Source: an uncultured Mycoplasmatota bacterium
GTDB lineage: Bacteria > Bacillota_I > Bacilli_A > RF39 > UBA660
Length of the DNA: 7,636 bases
Direction: 5' to 3'
Assembly: GCA_900553045.1 (NCBI GenBank)
Contig: USBW01000029.1
Location: 1-7,636, forward strand
Position 1 is the stretch's first letter, and every line of letters starts with the position of its first letter. Shown here in pieces: positions 1-7,636 of the stretch. The notes beneath the pieces are model-generated. The model was not told the DNA's origin, ran no database searches, and worked only from the letters and a program-made list of their open reading frames with translations. The position numbers were made by a program, and so were the translations under genes.

Positions 1-288
1 TTGTCAGAAATAAGTAAAAAATATAACAAAGATGATTGTAGTTCGATAGATTTTGCCTTTCAAGAATACTATAATAAAAAATATAATTCTAAATTATCAA
101 AAATCTCAAGTTTTGTCCCTAGTATTCTACCTGAGTTAGGATCCACAAGCGAAAAAACATTTGCTCAGGCATATGAGAATTTTAAGGGAGCGAAAACGTA
201 TTGCTATAAAAATCCTATAAAGAAAATGGATGCTGAGCTTAAAAAATATTTACAAACAATGTGTAATATGAAAGATATTGATAAGTAG
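1..288 (+). CDS. Unrecognised protein, C-terminal part (5' end probably outside the window)
   Basis: An open frame runs from the first base to a TAG at 286-288 (95 codons), with an in-frame TAA directly after the TAG. The first codon is TTG, but no upstream sequence is available to show a ribosome binding site, so it may simply be an internal codon of a longer gene. The product is rich in Lys, Asn, Tyr and Ser, with scattered cysteines (residues 13, 68 and 88), and has no obvious signal peptide or membrane segment. The last third (about residues 60-95) looks helical and basic, with the stretch NPIKKMDAELKKYLQTM. I do not recognise a family and assign no function. It is followed by a long gap, and the only rightward terminator-like hairpin is at 568-601, so the gene may be the last of its transcript. 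The reading frame is moderately secure; the product's identity is unknown. Confidence 0.55.
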   Translation: MSEISKKYNKDDCSSIDFAFQEYYNKKYNSKLSKISSFVPSILPELGSTSEKTFAQAYENFKGAKTYCYKNPIKKMDAELKKYLQTMCNMKDIDK

Positions 289-599
289 TAAAATGTAATT
301 TTAGTAATGTGTATTATATTGTTAAATCTAGTAGTGACTGGTGCATTTGCATATCAATATATCTTTTAAATTCTTAGAGTTTTATTGCGGTTTTTAGTAC
401 TATGGAAAAATGCGTTACTAGCTAAATGATTGACAAACTTAATTGTCAGTTTCAGACTGTTACAAATAAATTTGTTTATATAATTTAGATTTTTTAAAGA
501 CCTGTGTAATTTCCATTAAAAAAACAAATAAGTAAAAATATATTTACCTATTTGTCATCAGTATAGACTATCAGTTCTAACTATAACTGATAGCTTTTT
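289..599. other. Intergenic region without a supported gene
   Basis: About 310 A/T-rich bases between the unrecognised rightward gene and the stop of the leftward glycosyltransferase. The only open frame I noticed is a 20-codon hydrophobic one at 307-369, which has no ribosome binding site. Small inverted repeats are present: TGACAA/TTGTCA at 431-448 and ACAAAT/ATTTGT at 462-475. A perfect TATAAT lies at 479-484 without a good -35 box. The right end carries two terminator-like hairpins, annotated separately. No tRNA-like or CRISPR-like structure was seen. Confidence 0.6.
518..555 (-). terminator. Intrinsic terminator of the leftward glycosyltransferase gene
   Basis: Read leftward, the arms at 543-555 and 524-536 form a 13-base-pair stem around a 6-base loop (537-542). 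A run of seven T residues follows immediately (complement of the A-run at 518-524). In the leftward RNA the one imperfect position is a G-U wobble. In the rightward RNA the same position is an A-C mismatch and there is no U-tract, so the signal is directional. It lies 44 bases past the glycosyltransferase stop codon. Confidence 0.8.
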
Positions 600-601
600 T
601 T
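568..601 (+). terminator. Intrinsic terminator for rightward transcription
   Basis: Perfect 9-base-pair stem CTATCAGTT (568-576) / AACTGATAG (585-593) with an 8-base loop, then C and seven T residues (595-601). The T-run gives the direction as rightward. The run overlaps the leftward glycosyltransferase stop codon at 600-602. It would end transcripts from the gene at the left edge, or any transcript starting in the gap, before they run antisense into the glycosyltransferase. Confidence 0.75.
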
Positions 602-1685
602 AAAGGTTTAAGATGAATTTTTTATTATTTTGTAATCTTTCGTCATCTGGTTTAATCGCTAGAGCTTTATTAATATTTTCTAGTGCTTCTTCTTTTTTAC
701 CTAGATTATAGTAACTGATAGCTAATAAGTCATAGACTGTCTCGTTCCAGCTAAAGGTTTCATTAATATAACATTTATGATTGGTCGTAATTTTCAAAGC
801 TTCATTGCAATATTTGATAACATCTAAATTATTCCCTAAACGATATTCTAATAATGCACGTTCAATATAGCCGTCTCTGGTGTCACTTGCTTCAAGGATT
901 GCTTTATCGAGCCATAATCTTGCTTCATCATATTGTTCTAAATTAGTGTAGCATCTAGCAATAAAACGCATGGAGGCAGCTCGCTCTAAATTCCAAGTAG
1001 CACTTTTTAAAGTCAAATGCTTTTTCAAAGTATCAATTGCTTCCTGCCATTTGCCATAGTACATATATTCTCTTCCTAAGTAGTGCATATTCCGATCGTT
1101 TTCAGGATCTTCTTTAACGGATAACTCAAGTAGTGGCAAATAAGAACCACGAGATTTTAAAGGGTCGGGGTAGTGGTTTAAAGTAATTTCATCAGTATAG
1201 ATCTTCTTTTCTTCTTCCGTAGTATTAACTAAAATTTCATGGACGGGGTTTTTCCAGATATAACAATCTCTTTTGTGGATTTTCTCTATATAAAAGTTTA
1301 CAAGGGGTTTATTATCTTTATCTAAGCTCCAATTATAATTATAGGCAAGACGATTAATATCATTATTTTGCCAAAGCTCTTCTAATTTTTTACGCCAACC
1401 AGGTATAAAAACTTCATCTAAATCAGTACAAACACAAATATCAGTATCTTCATCAACCAATTTTAATGATTCATTTCTTGCAACATCAAACCTCCAAGGT
1501 TTTATCTCTTTTATTGTGACAAAGGCACCATTTTCTTTTAAAAGTTTTACAGTATCATCACTAGAACCAGTATCTAAAACTACAATTTTATCAGCTTCTT
1601 TCATAGAATCGCACCATCTTTTGACAAACTTCGCTTCATTTTTACTGATTGCATAGACGCATACTTTAAGATTTTTCTTTTCCAT
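600..1685 (-). CDS. Family 2 glycosyltransferase with C-terminal TPR repeats
   Basis: Predicted cytoplasmic transferase of 361 residues that moves a sugar from a nucleotide donor to an unknown acceptor (glycan or protein). Residues 1-110 have GT-A, GT2-type features: the opening strand and AISKNEA (12-18), VVLDTGSSDDT (35-45), FDVARNES (66-73), and a DxD metal/nucleotide-sugar motif TDLDE with D88 and D90. Residues about 201-361 hold roughly four TPR-like helical pairs, beginning near HYLGREYMYYGKWQEA, RFIARCYTNLEQYDEA, ERALLEYRLGNN and YDLLAISYYNLGKKEEA. This GT2-plus-TPR layout is known in low-GC Bacillota, including SunS-type peptide glycosyltransferases, but no bacteriocin-like peptide is present here. 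The start is the ATG at 1685, because AGGAG (1691-1695 on this strand) sits 5 bases upstream. A longer GTG start at 1700 would bury that site in the coding region. It is a single-gene unit, divergent from the exported protein at 1820. The family call is firm; the substrate is unknown. Confidence 0.88.
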   Translation of the reverse strand: MEKKNLKVCVYAISKNEAKFVKRWCDSMKEADKIVVLDTGSSDDTVKLLKENGAFVTIKEIKPWRFDVARNESLKLVDEDTDICVCTDLDEVFIPGWRKKLEELWQNNDINRLAYNYNWSLDKDNKPLVNFYIEKIHKRDCYIWKNPVHEILVNTTEEEKKIYTDEITLNHYPDPLKSRGSYLPLLELSVKEDPENDRNMHYLGREYMYYGKWQEAIDTLKKHLTLKSATWNLERAASMRFIARCYTNLEQYDEARLWLDKAILEASDTRDGYIERALLEYRLGNNLDVIKYCNEALKITTNHKCYINETFSWNETVYDLLAISYYNLGKKEEALENINKALAIKPDDERLQNNKKFILNL

Positions 1686-1690
1686 CTTTA

Positions 1691-1695
1691 CTCCT
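1691..1695 (-). promoter_or_regulatory. Ribosome binding site that fixes the glycosyltransferase start
   Basis: On the minus strand GAAAGGAG precedes ATGGAAAAG with a 5-base gap between AGGAG and the ATG at 1685. An upstream in-frame GTG at 1700 would overlap this site and has no comparable signal of its own, so translation most likely begins at 1685. Confidence 0.75.
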
Positions 1696-1793
1696 TTCAC
1701 TATATGTTATGTAAAAAAGATCACAGTAGAAGCAACTAATATAACTCTTTTCTTTAAAAATATTTTAAATTGCTTTAAATTATTTTTATTTGA

Positions 1794-1808
1794 TGCTATA
1801 CTTATAAT
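1794..1808 (+). promoter_or_regulatory. Extended -10 promoter of the exported protein-ligA-pilin operon
   Basis: TGCTATACT (1794-1802) matches the extended -10 consensus TGnTATAAT at all but one position. A perfect TATAAT overlaps its downstream side at 1803-1808. No good -35 box is at the usual distance (TTGCTT at 1770-1775 is too far), but the stretch at 1750-1790 is very A/T-rich and could act as an UP-type element. If the first -10 is used, the leader before the ATG at 1820 is only about 10 bases. Prediction from motifs only. Confidence 0.5.
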
Positions 1809-1819
1809 GGTGAAGACAG

Positions 1820-2392
1820 ATGAGTAAAATTATGAAAAATTTATCGTTTATATTAGTATTATTAGGAATTTTATCATTAGCGACTGGTGTTACTTTTTCC
1901 CTTTTTACCTCAAATAAAGAAAGTGAAGAAGTTCAAGTAATTAAATCAGGAATTGTCCAACTAACTTTACAAGAAGATGGTAGTTTTAATATTACTGATG
2001 CTAATCAAATGACTGATGAAGAAGGTTTTTTACAAGAGAATTATCATGATTTTACGATTACTAATACTGGTGATGCTGATGCTAGCTATGAGATCTTTTT
2101 ATTAGATGATCCAGATAGTATTGTTGATTATGAAGGTAAAGTATTAGATGCTAGTTATATAAGAGTAGGTCTTGAAGTAGATGGTGAAAGGAAACAAGTG
2201 GTCAATCTAAAAGATGTTAACCGTCTTATTTATACTGGCACTTTAGCTAAGAAGAATAAAAGTGATTTTAGACTTCGCCTTTGGCTTGATTTTACTAATT
2301 TAACGGATGATGAAATAAGTTCTTTAGAAGGATATAATATCTTTTTAAAGATGAAGGTTGAAGCTTCTCAAGTATTTACTGATGCAATTTAA
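1820..2392 (+). CDS. Exported camelysin/TasA-like beta-sandwich protein
   Basis: Predicted secreted or surface protein of 190 residues; function unproven. Residues 1-7 are basic, 8-24 form a hydrophobic helix, and TFSLFTSN (25-32) resembles the TxAxFsD region that follows the signal peptide in SipW-dependent camelysin/TasA-type proteins. Cleavage after about S27 is plausible. The mature part looks all-beta: a strand IVQLTLQED near residue 45, the motif NYHDFTITNTGDADASYEI (74-92) typical of this fold, and RLRLWLDFTN (151-160) near the end. There are no cysteines and no LPxTG or C-terminal anchor. The start is ATG 1820, with GGTGAAG (1809-1815) upstream; an internal ATG at 1832 lacks such spacing. 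It is the first gene of an operon with ligA, 12 bases downstream. In Bacillus, TasA forms matrix fibres and needs SipW; neither SipW nor a TapA partner is in this window. It could alternatively be a pilus-associated or lineage-specific exported protein. Fold call is moderate, role low. Confidence 0.65.
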   Translation: MSKIMKNLSFILVLLGILSLATGVTFSLFTSNKESEEVQVIKSGIVQLTLQEDGSFNITDANQMTDEEGFLQENYHDFTITNTGDADASYEIFLLDDPDSIVDYEGKVLDASYIRVGLEVDGERKQVVNLKDVNRLIYTGTLAKKNKSDFRLRLWLDFTNLTDDEISSLEGYNIFLKMKVEASQVFTDAI

Positions 2393-4776
<2,384 letters not shown>

Positions 4777-4778
<2 letters not shown>

Positions 4779-4801
4779 AAACATATTTTAAATATGTTTT
4801 T
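4777..4801 (+). terminator. Palindromic terminator-like hairpin after the pilin gene
   Basis: AAAAACATATTT (4777-4788) and AAATATGTTTTT (4790-4801) are a perfect 12-base inverted repeat around one central T, starting at the last two bases of the pilin stop codon. The T-run is part of the stem, so the element is nearly symmetrical and could act in both directions. The stem has a single G-C pair, so it is a weak terminator by itself, but T-rich sequence continues to about 4860. It separates the ligA operon from the next promoter. Confidence 0.55.
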
Positions 4802-4866
4802 ATTTACAGATATTTAAGAAGTTTTTTGTTTCTTTTTTAAATATAATTTTCTTTTTTATAGTCTTA

Positions 4867-4875
4867 TGTTAAAAT
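4867..4875 (+). promoter_or_regulatory. Extended -10 promoter of the acidic membrane protein-mtaB operon
   Basis: TGTTAAAAT (4867-4875) fits TGnTATAAT with one mismatch. The -35 position (about 4847-4852, TTTTCT) is weak, as is common with extended -10 promoters. The upstream 4820-4860 stretch is rich in T-runs. A start near 4882 would give a leader of about 27 bases containing GGGTGAAG (4896-4903), which serves the ATG at 4909. Prediction from motifs only. Confidence 0.5.
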
Positions 4876-4908
4876 AGATTTATCTCGTGATAAAAGGGTG
4901 AAGTAGTA

Positions 4909-6387
4909 ATGGAAGATTTTATTAATAGTTTCGGGGTTAAAAATTTAGTTATTGTTGGCGGTGTTTTTTTAGTAGTTATTTTGGCTTTGATTGTTTTAGT
5001 ATTCTTTGAAAAACGTTCTAAGAAGGGTAAGAACGATTTAGACTTCTACGACGATAGTAAGAGTGATTTTGAGGATGATACTGAAGTTTTAGAAGATGCT
5101 TCTTTTAATGAATCAAAAGAAGAGAAGTTAGAGGTAAAACCTTTAAGTGAAAATTTGTCTTTTTCACCAAAGGAAGAGCCAGTAGTTGCAAGTAGAGATT
5201 TGCCAAAAGAAAAGGAAGCTCCTCTTTTAGAAGAGTCAGTAGCAACAGTAACTGAGAAACAGGATATCTTAGAAGAAAAAGAGTCGGACAATATGACTCA
5301 AACAGCTGTTGATACTAATAATTATGTTAATAATGAAAAACCTCGTCCAGTGGTCACTAGTCCAATATTTATAACTCGTCCAGAGCCAGTTAAGAAGGAA
5401 GAAGATACTTCTTACAAACCAAAAAGAGAAGTATTCAGTTCTGTTTATTCGACTAGTCCAACTTTAAAGAAGGATGCCCCAACAGAAGTTTTACATATCG
5501 AAAAAGAAGTAGAACCTTGGAAAACTGCTTCTTTGAAGAATACTGTTGATGTTGATGCTGAAGCTGATGTTGAAGCTGATAAGATGTTTGATAATTTAGA
5601 AAGTCATGCTGATATTAGTTCTAATATTGATGTTGAACCAAAGACTGATTTTTCTAAATTATCAAGAGTTAAAAATAATGATGTGGTTTATGAGGATGAA
5701 AGTAAAAAGGACGCTAAGAAAGTTTTAGAAGAAGTTACTAGAAAACTTATGGAAGAAGAACCAGAACTTGAAGGCCCAACGCAATTTGAGCTTGAGCAGG
5801 AAGAACGTTCAGTAATTAGTTACGATGAACTTAAGAAAATCAATTATAATGTTGATGAAGTTAATGATAATTTATTACTTGATGAGGGTAATGAACCAAT
5901 TACGATCGATGAGCTTTATAAAAGACATTTGGAAGAGCAGGATAAGGCTTTAAAAACAGCAGGTAATAAGATAGATAATCCTGTTTTTGTGCAGGAAGAA
6001 GTACCAGAGGAAGCTTTGTTTGTTCATGAAGAATTAATGAAAAAAGAAGAGGTTTTACAAGCAAGTCCTAAAGAGCTTGTTAATAATTATGTAAGTGGTA
6101 CTACTACTGATGATTCTAAGAAGTTCCATAACTCTTTAGTTATTTCGCCAGTTTTTGGGGTATGGCAAAATAAAGATTTAGTTCGAGAAGAACAAGAAGA
6201 AAAAGAAGATTTGGGTGAACTTTTGTCTTTTCCTAAAGAACTTGACAAAGATAAAAATATATTAGATAATTTTGATACTTATGATTTTGCAGTTGATCAT
6301 GAGCATTTGAGTGATATTGATGTAGAAATTAAAAAGACCGAAACATTTTTACATGAGCTTAAAAAATTAAAGAATAAACTTGATTGA
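4909..6387 (+). CDS. Single-pass membrane protein with a long acidic, probably disordered cytoplasmic tail
   Basis: Unrecognised protein of 492 residues. Residues 1-12 are a short N-terminal segment, 13-33 a strongly hydrophobic helix (LVIVGGVFLVVILALIVLVFF), and 34-41 a basic cluster (EKRSKKGK). By the positive-inside rule the N-terminus is outside and the rest cytoplasmic. The tail is very rich in Glu, Asp and Lys, with low-complexity stretches and no cysteine. Short motifs recur: VVTSPIFITRPEP (148-160) and LVISPVFGVWQNK (410-422) share SP[IV]F, while ISYDELKK (303-310) and ITIDELYKRHLEEQ (331-344) share a [YI]DEL helix start. Residues about 262-286 and 462-492 look like charged helices or short coiled coils. 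The topology resembles the division proteins ZipA and EzrA, but I see no ZipA domain or spectrin-like repeats, so this is an analogy only. GGGTGAAG precedes the ATG. The TGA stop is followed at once by an in-frame TAA. mtaB follows after 20 bases, so the two are probably co-transcribed. No function is assigned. Confidence 0.85.
   Translation: MEDFINSFGVKNLVIVGGVFLVVILALIVLVFFEKRSKKGKNDLDFYDDSKSDFEDDTEVLEDASFNESKEEKLEVKPLSENLSFSPKEEPVVASRDLPKEKEAPLLEESVATVTEKQDILEEKESDNMTQTAVDTNNYVNNEKPRPVVTSPIFITRPEPVKKEEDTSYKPKREVFSSVYSTSPTLKKDAPTEVLHIEKEVEPWKTASLKNTVDVDAEADVEADKMFDNLESHADISSNIDVEPKTDFSKLSRVKNNDVVYEDESKKDAKKVLEEVTRKLMEEEPELEGPTQFELEQEERSVISYDELKKINYNVDEVNDNLLLDEGNEPITIDELYKRHLEEQDKALKTAGNKIDNPVFVQEEVPEEALFVHEELMKKEEVLQASPKELVNNYVSGTTTDDSKKFHNSLVISPVFGVWQNKDLVREEQEEKEDLGELLSFPKELDKDKNILDNFDTYDFAVDHEHLSDIDVEIKKTETFLHELKKLKNKLD
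5545..5580 (+). repeat. Imperfect 6-base tandem repeat inside the acidic membrane protein gene
   Basis: Six consecutive hexamers of the form G(T/C)TGA(T/A), in the order GTTGAT, GTTGAT, GCTGAA, GCTGAT, GTTGAA, GCTGAT. They encode the alternating acidic peptide VDVDAEADVEAD (residues 213-224). In-frame expansion or loss of units would alter tail length without a frameshift, as expected for a disordered linker. Confidence 0.6.
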
Positions 6388-6407
6388 TAATTTGAGGGGG
6401 ATAAATT

Positions 6408-7636
6408 ATGACAGTAGGTATTTGCACGTTAGGTTGCAAAGTTAATTTGTATGAAAGTATGTATTTAACTAGTAGATTACGTGAGGAAGGATTTGAAATC
6501 CGTGATTTTAGCGAAGTATGCGATGTTTATATTATTAATACGTGTACTGTTACTAATAATTCAGATGCTAAAAGTCGTAAGATGATTCACAGTGCCAAAG
6601 CTAAAAATCCTAAGGCCTGTTTAGTCGTCTGTGGTTGTTTTGTAGAAAGTGCTAATAGAGATAAGAATAGTAATTTTGATTTTTCTATTTGTAATGTCGT
6701 TGTAGGAAATAGAAATAAAGATAAGATTCCTATGTATATAAAAGAATTTTTTAAAACCGGTAAAAATATTGTTGATTTAGAGGATGTTCGTGAAGCTTCT
6801 TTTACTGATATGTTCATTAATGAAGCTGCCGGAAAGACCAGAGCATTTGTTAAAATTCAAGATGGTTGTGAAAATTTCTGCAGTTATTGTATCATTCCTT
6901 TTGTAAGAGGAAAGTGCCGTTCCAAAGCTAAAGATAAGGTTATTTTTGAAATTACAGAATTAGTAAGACGTGGCTATAAGGAGATTGTTTTAACAGGAAT
7001 TCATACTGGTAATTACGGAAGTGATATTGGGACTAATTTTGCTAGTTTGCTAAAAGAGATTTTAACAATTCCTAACTTAGAAAGAGTAAGAATATCTTCT
7101 ATTGAAATTACAGAGTTAGATGAGGAGTTCTTCGAGCTTTTAAAAAATCCTAAGATCTGTAATCATTTGCATATTCCTTTACAAAGTGGCAGTGATAAGG
7201 TTTTAAAATTGATGAATCGTAAATATGATACTAAAATGTTTTTAAATAAAATTAAAAGAATTAGAGCGATCCGTCCTGATATTTCACTGACTACTGATGT
7301 AATTGTCGGCTTTCCAATGGAGGAAGATGACGATTTCTTAGATTGTTTGAAATTTATTAGAAAAGTTAATTTTTCTAAAGTTCATGTTTTTCCATATTCG
7401 ATGCGTAATGGAACGAAGGCTGCTGGAATGCGTCAGGTCGATGGCAAGATAAAGAAGGAACGTGTACAAGAATTATTAGAGTTATCTGAAGATTTGGAGC
7501 GTTCTTATTATGAAAGCTTTATTGGCAAGACCGAGAAGGTTTTAATTGAAAAGGTCGAAGAAGGAATTGCCTATGGCCATACTTCTAATTATTTATATTT
7601 AAAACTAAAAGGAAACTACCAAAAGAATAATATTTA
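6408..7636 (+). CDS. mtaB: tRNA t6A37 methylthiotransferase MtaB, 3' end beyond the window
   Basis: Radical-SAM enzyme that adds a methylthio group to N6-threonylcarbamoyladenosine at tRNA position 37 (making ms2t6A), which stabilises decoding of ANN codons; cytoplasmic. The frame is open from ATG 6408 through the right edge (409 complete codons). The N-terminal MTTase domain (about 1-120) has GICTLGCKVN, with cluster-ligand cysteines C10, C46 (NTCTVTN) and C77 (VCGCF). The radical-SAM domain has CENFCSYC (C154, C158, C161), followed by IIPFVRGKCRS, VLTGIHTGNYG (194-204), HIPLQSGSDKVLKLMNRKY (255-273) and DVIVGFPMEED (297-307). The TRAM RNA-binding domain starts near residue 373 and is cut by the window end. 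GCKVN and the IPFVRG-type sequence favour MtaB over MiaB or RimO. GAGGGGG (6394-6400) lies 7 bases before the ATG, and the acidic membrane protein gene ends 20 bases upstream. There is no internal damage. Confidence 0.95.
   Translation, partial: MTVGICTLGCKVNLYESMYLTSRLREEGFEIRDFSEVCDVYIINTCTVTNNSDAKSRKMIHSAKAKNPKACLVVCGCFVESANRDKNSNFDFSICNVVVGNRNKDKIPMYIKEFFKTGKNIVDLEDVREASFTDMFINEAAGKTRAFVKIQDGCENFCSYCIIPFVRGKCRSKAKDKVIFEITELVRRGYKEIVLTGIHTGNYGSDIGTNFASLLKEILTIPNLERVRISSIEITELDEEFFELLKNPKICNHLHIPLQSGSDKVLKLMNRKYDTKMFLNKIKRIRAIRPDISLTTDVIVGFPMEEDDDFLDCLKFIRKVNFSKVHVFPYSMRNGTKAAGMRQVDGKIKKERVQELLELSEDLERSYYESFIGKTEKVLIEKVEEGIAYGHTSNYLYLKLKGNYQKNNI

Noticed and set aside
307..369. A 20-codon hydrophobic open frame (starts MCIILLNLVV) in the left gap
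   Set aside because: No ribosome binding site upstream, very short, and low-complexity hydrophobic codons are expected by chance in A/T-rich DNA. It shares the frame of the upstream gene but is separated by TAG and TAA stops.
430..484. TTGACA (430-435) with TATAAT (479-484) as one promoter
   Set aside because: The spacer is 43 bases, far beyond the 16-19 needed; the two boxes cannot form one promoter.
1683..1700. Longer glycosyltransferase start at GTG 1700 (minus strand)
   Set aside because: The extension MKGVK is encoded by the ribosome binding site itself (AAAGGAGTAAAG); the ATG at 1685 has the correct spacing.
5046..5291. Minus-strand open frame rich in Ser, Phe and Lys opposite the acidic membrane protein
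   Set aside because: Composition is what the complement of Glu/Lys/Asp-rich codons gives; antisense shadow.
5545..5580. Hexamer repeat as a CRISPR or regulatory repeat
   Set aside because: It is an in-frame coding microrepeat giving an acidic peptide, without spacers or dyad symmetry.
6385..6390. TGA read as tryptophan (Mycoplasma code)
   Set aside because: Reading through would add just one residue before TAA, so this site cannot decide the matter. All Trp codons in the window are TGG and no gene has an internal TGA, so the standard code is preferred.
6587..6817. Minus-strand open frame opposite mtaB
   Set aside because: The plus-strand mtaB frame is continuous and carries conserved motifs across this stretch.

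Overview
The window is strongly A+T-rich, with A/T-ending codons (AAA, GAT, TTA) and Shine-Dalgarno sites before nearly every gene. It looks like a low-GC Bacillota chromosome, possibly an uncultured, gut-type Bacilli/Mollicutes-related lineage (for example RF39 or Erysipelotrichales-like). That placement is inferred from composition and protein style, not from a marker phylogeny. Tryptophan is written TGG throughout and no gene contains an in-frame TGA, so the standard bacterial code fits better than the Mycoplasma code.

Left part (1-599): the 3' end of an unrecognised rightward gene, then about 310 bases without a convincing gene. This gap ends in two hairpin terminators facing opposite ways.

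Minus strand (600-1685): a family-2 glycosyltransferase with a C-terminal TPR array. It is a stand-alone gene read towards the terminators.

Operon 1 (about 1794-4801, plus strand): an extended -10 promoter drives three tightly packed genes. They are an exported camelysin/TasA-like beta-sandwich protein (1820-2392), NAD-dependent DNA ligase LigA (2405-4411), and a type IV prepilin-like protein (4395-4778) whose TTG start lies inside the end of ligA. An A/T-rich palindrome follows the pilin. A core replication enzyme thus sits between two small surface or exported proteins.

Operon 2 (about 4867 to beyond the right edge): a second extended -10 promoter precedes a 492-residue protein with one N-terminal membrane helix and a long acidic, probably disordered cytoplasmic tail (4909-6387). 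Twenty bases later comes mtaB (6408 to the edge), a radical-SAM tRNA methylthiotransferase that is cut off in its TRAM domain.

Most of the window is ordinary housekeeping and cell-envelope sequence. The least understood items are the acidic membrane-anchored protein, with its repeated SP[IV]F and [YI]DEL short motifs, and the pilin with a non-canonical Ala at the cleavage site, translationally coupled to ligA. I see no CRISPR array, RNA gene, insertion sequence or defence system.
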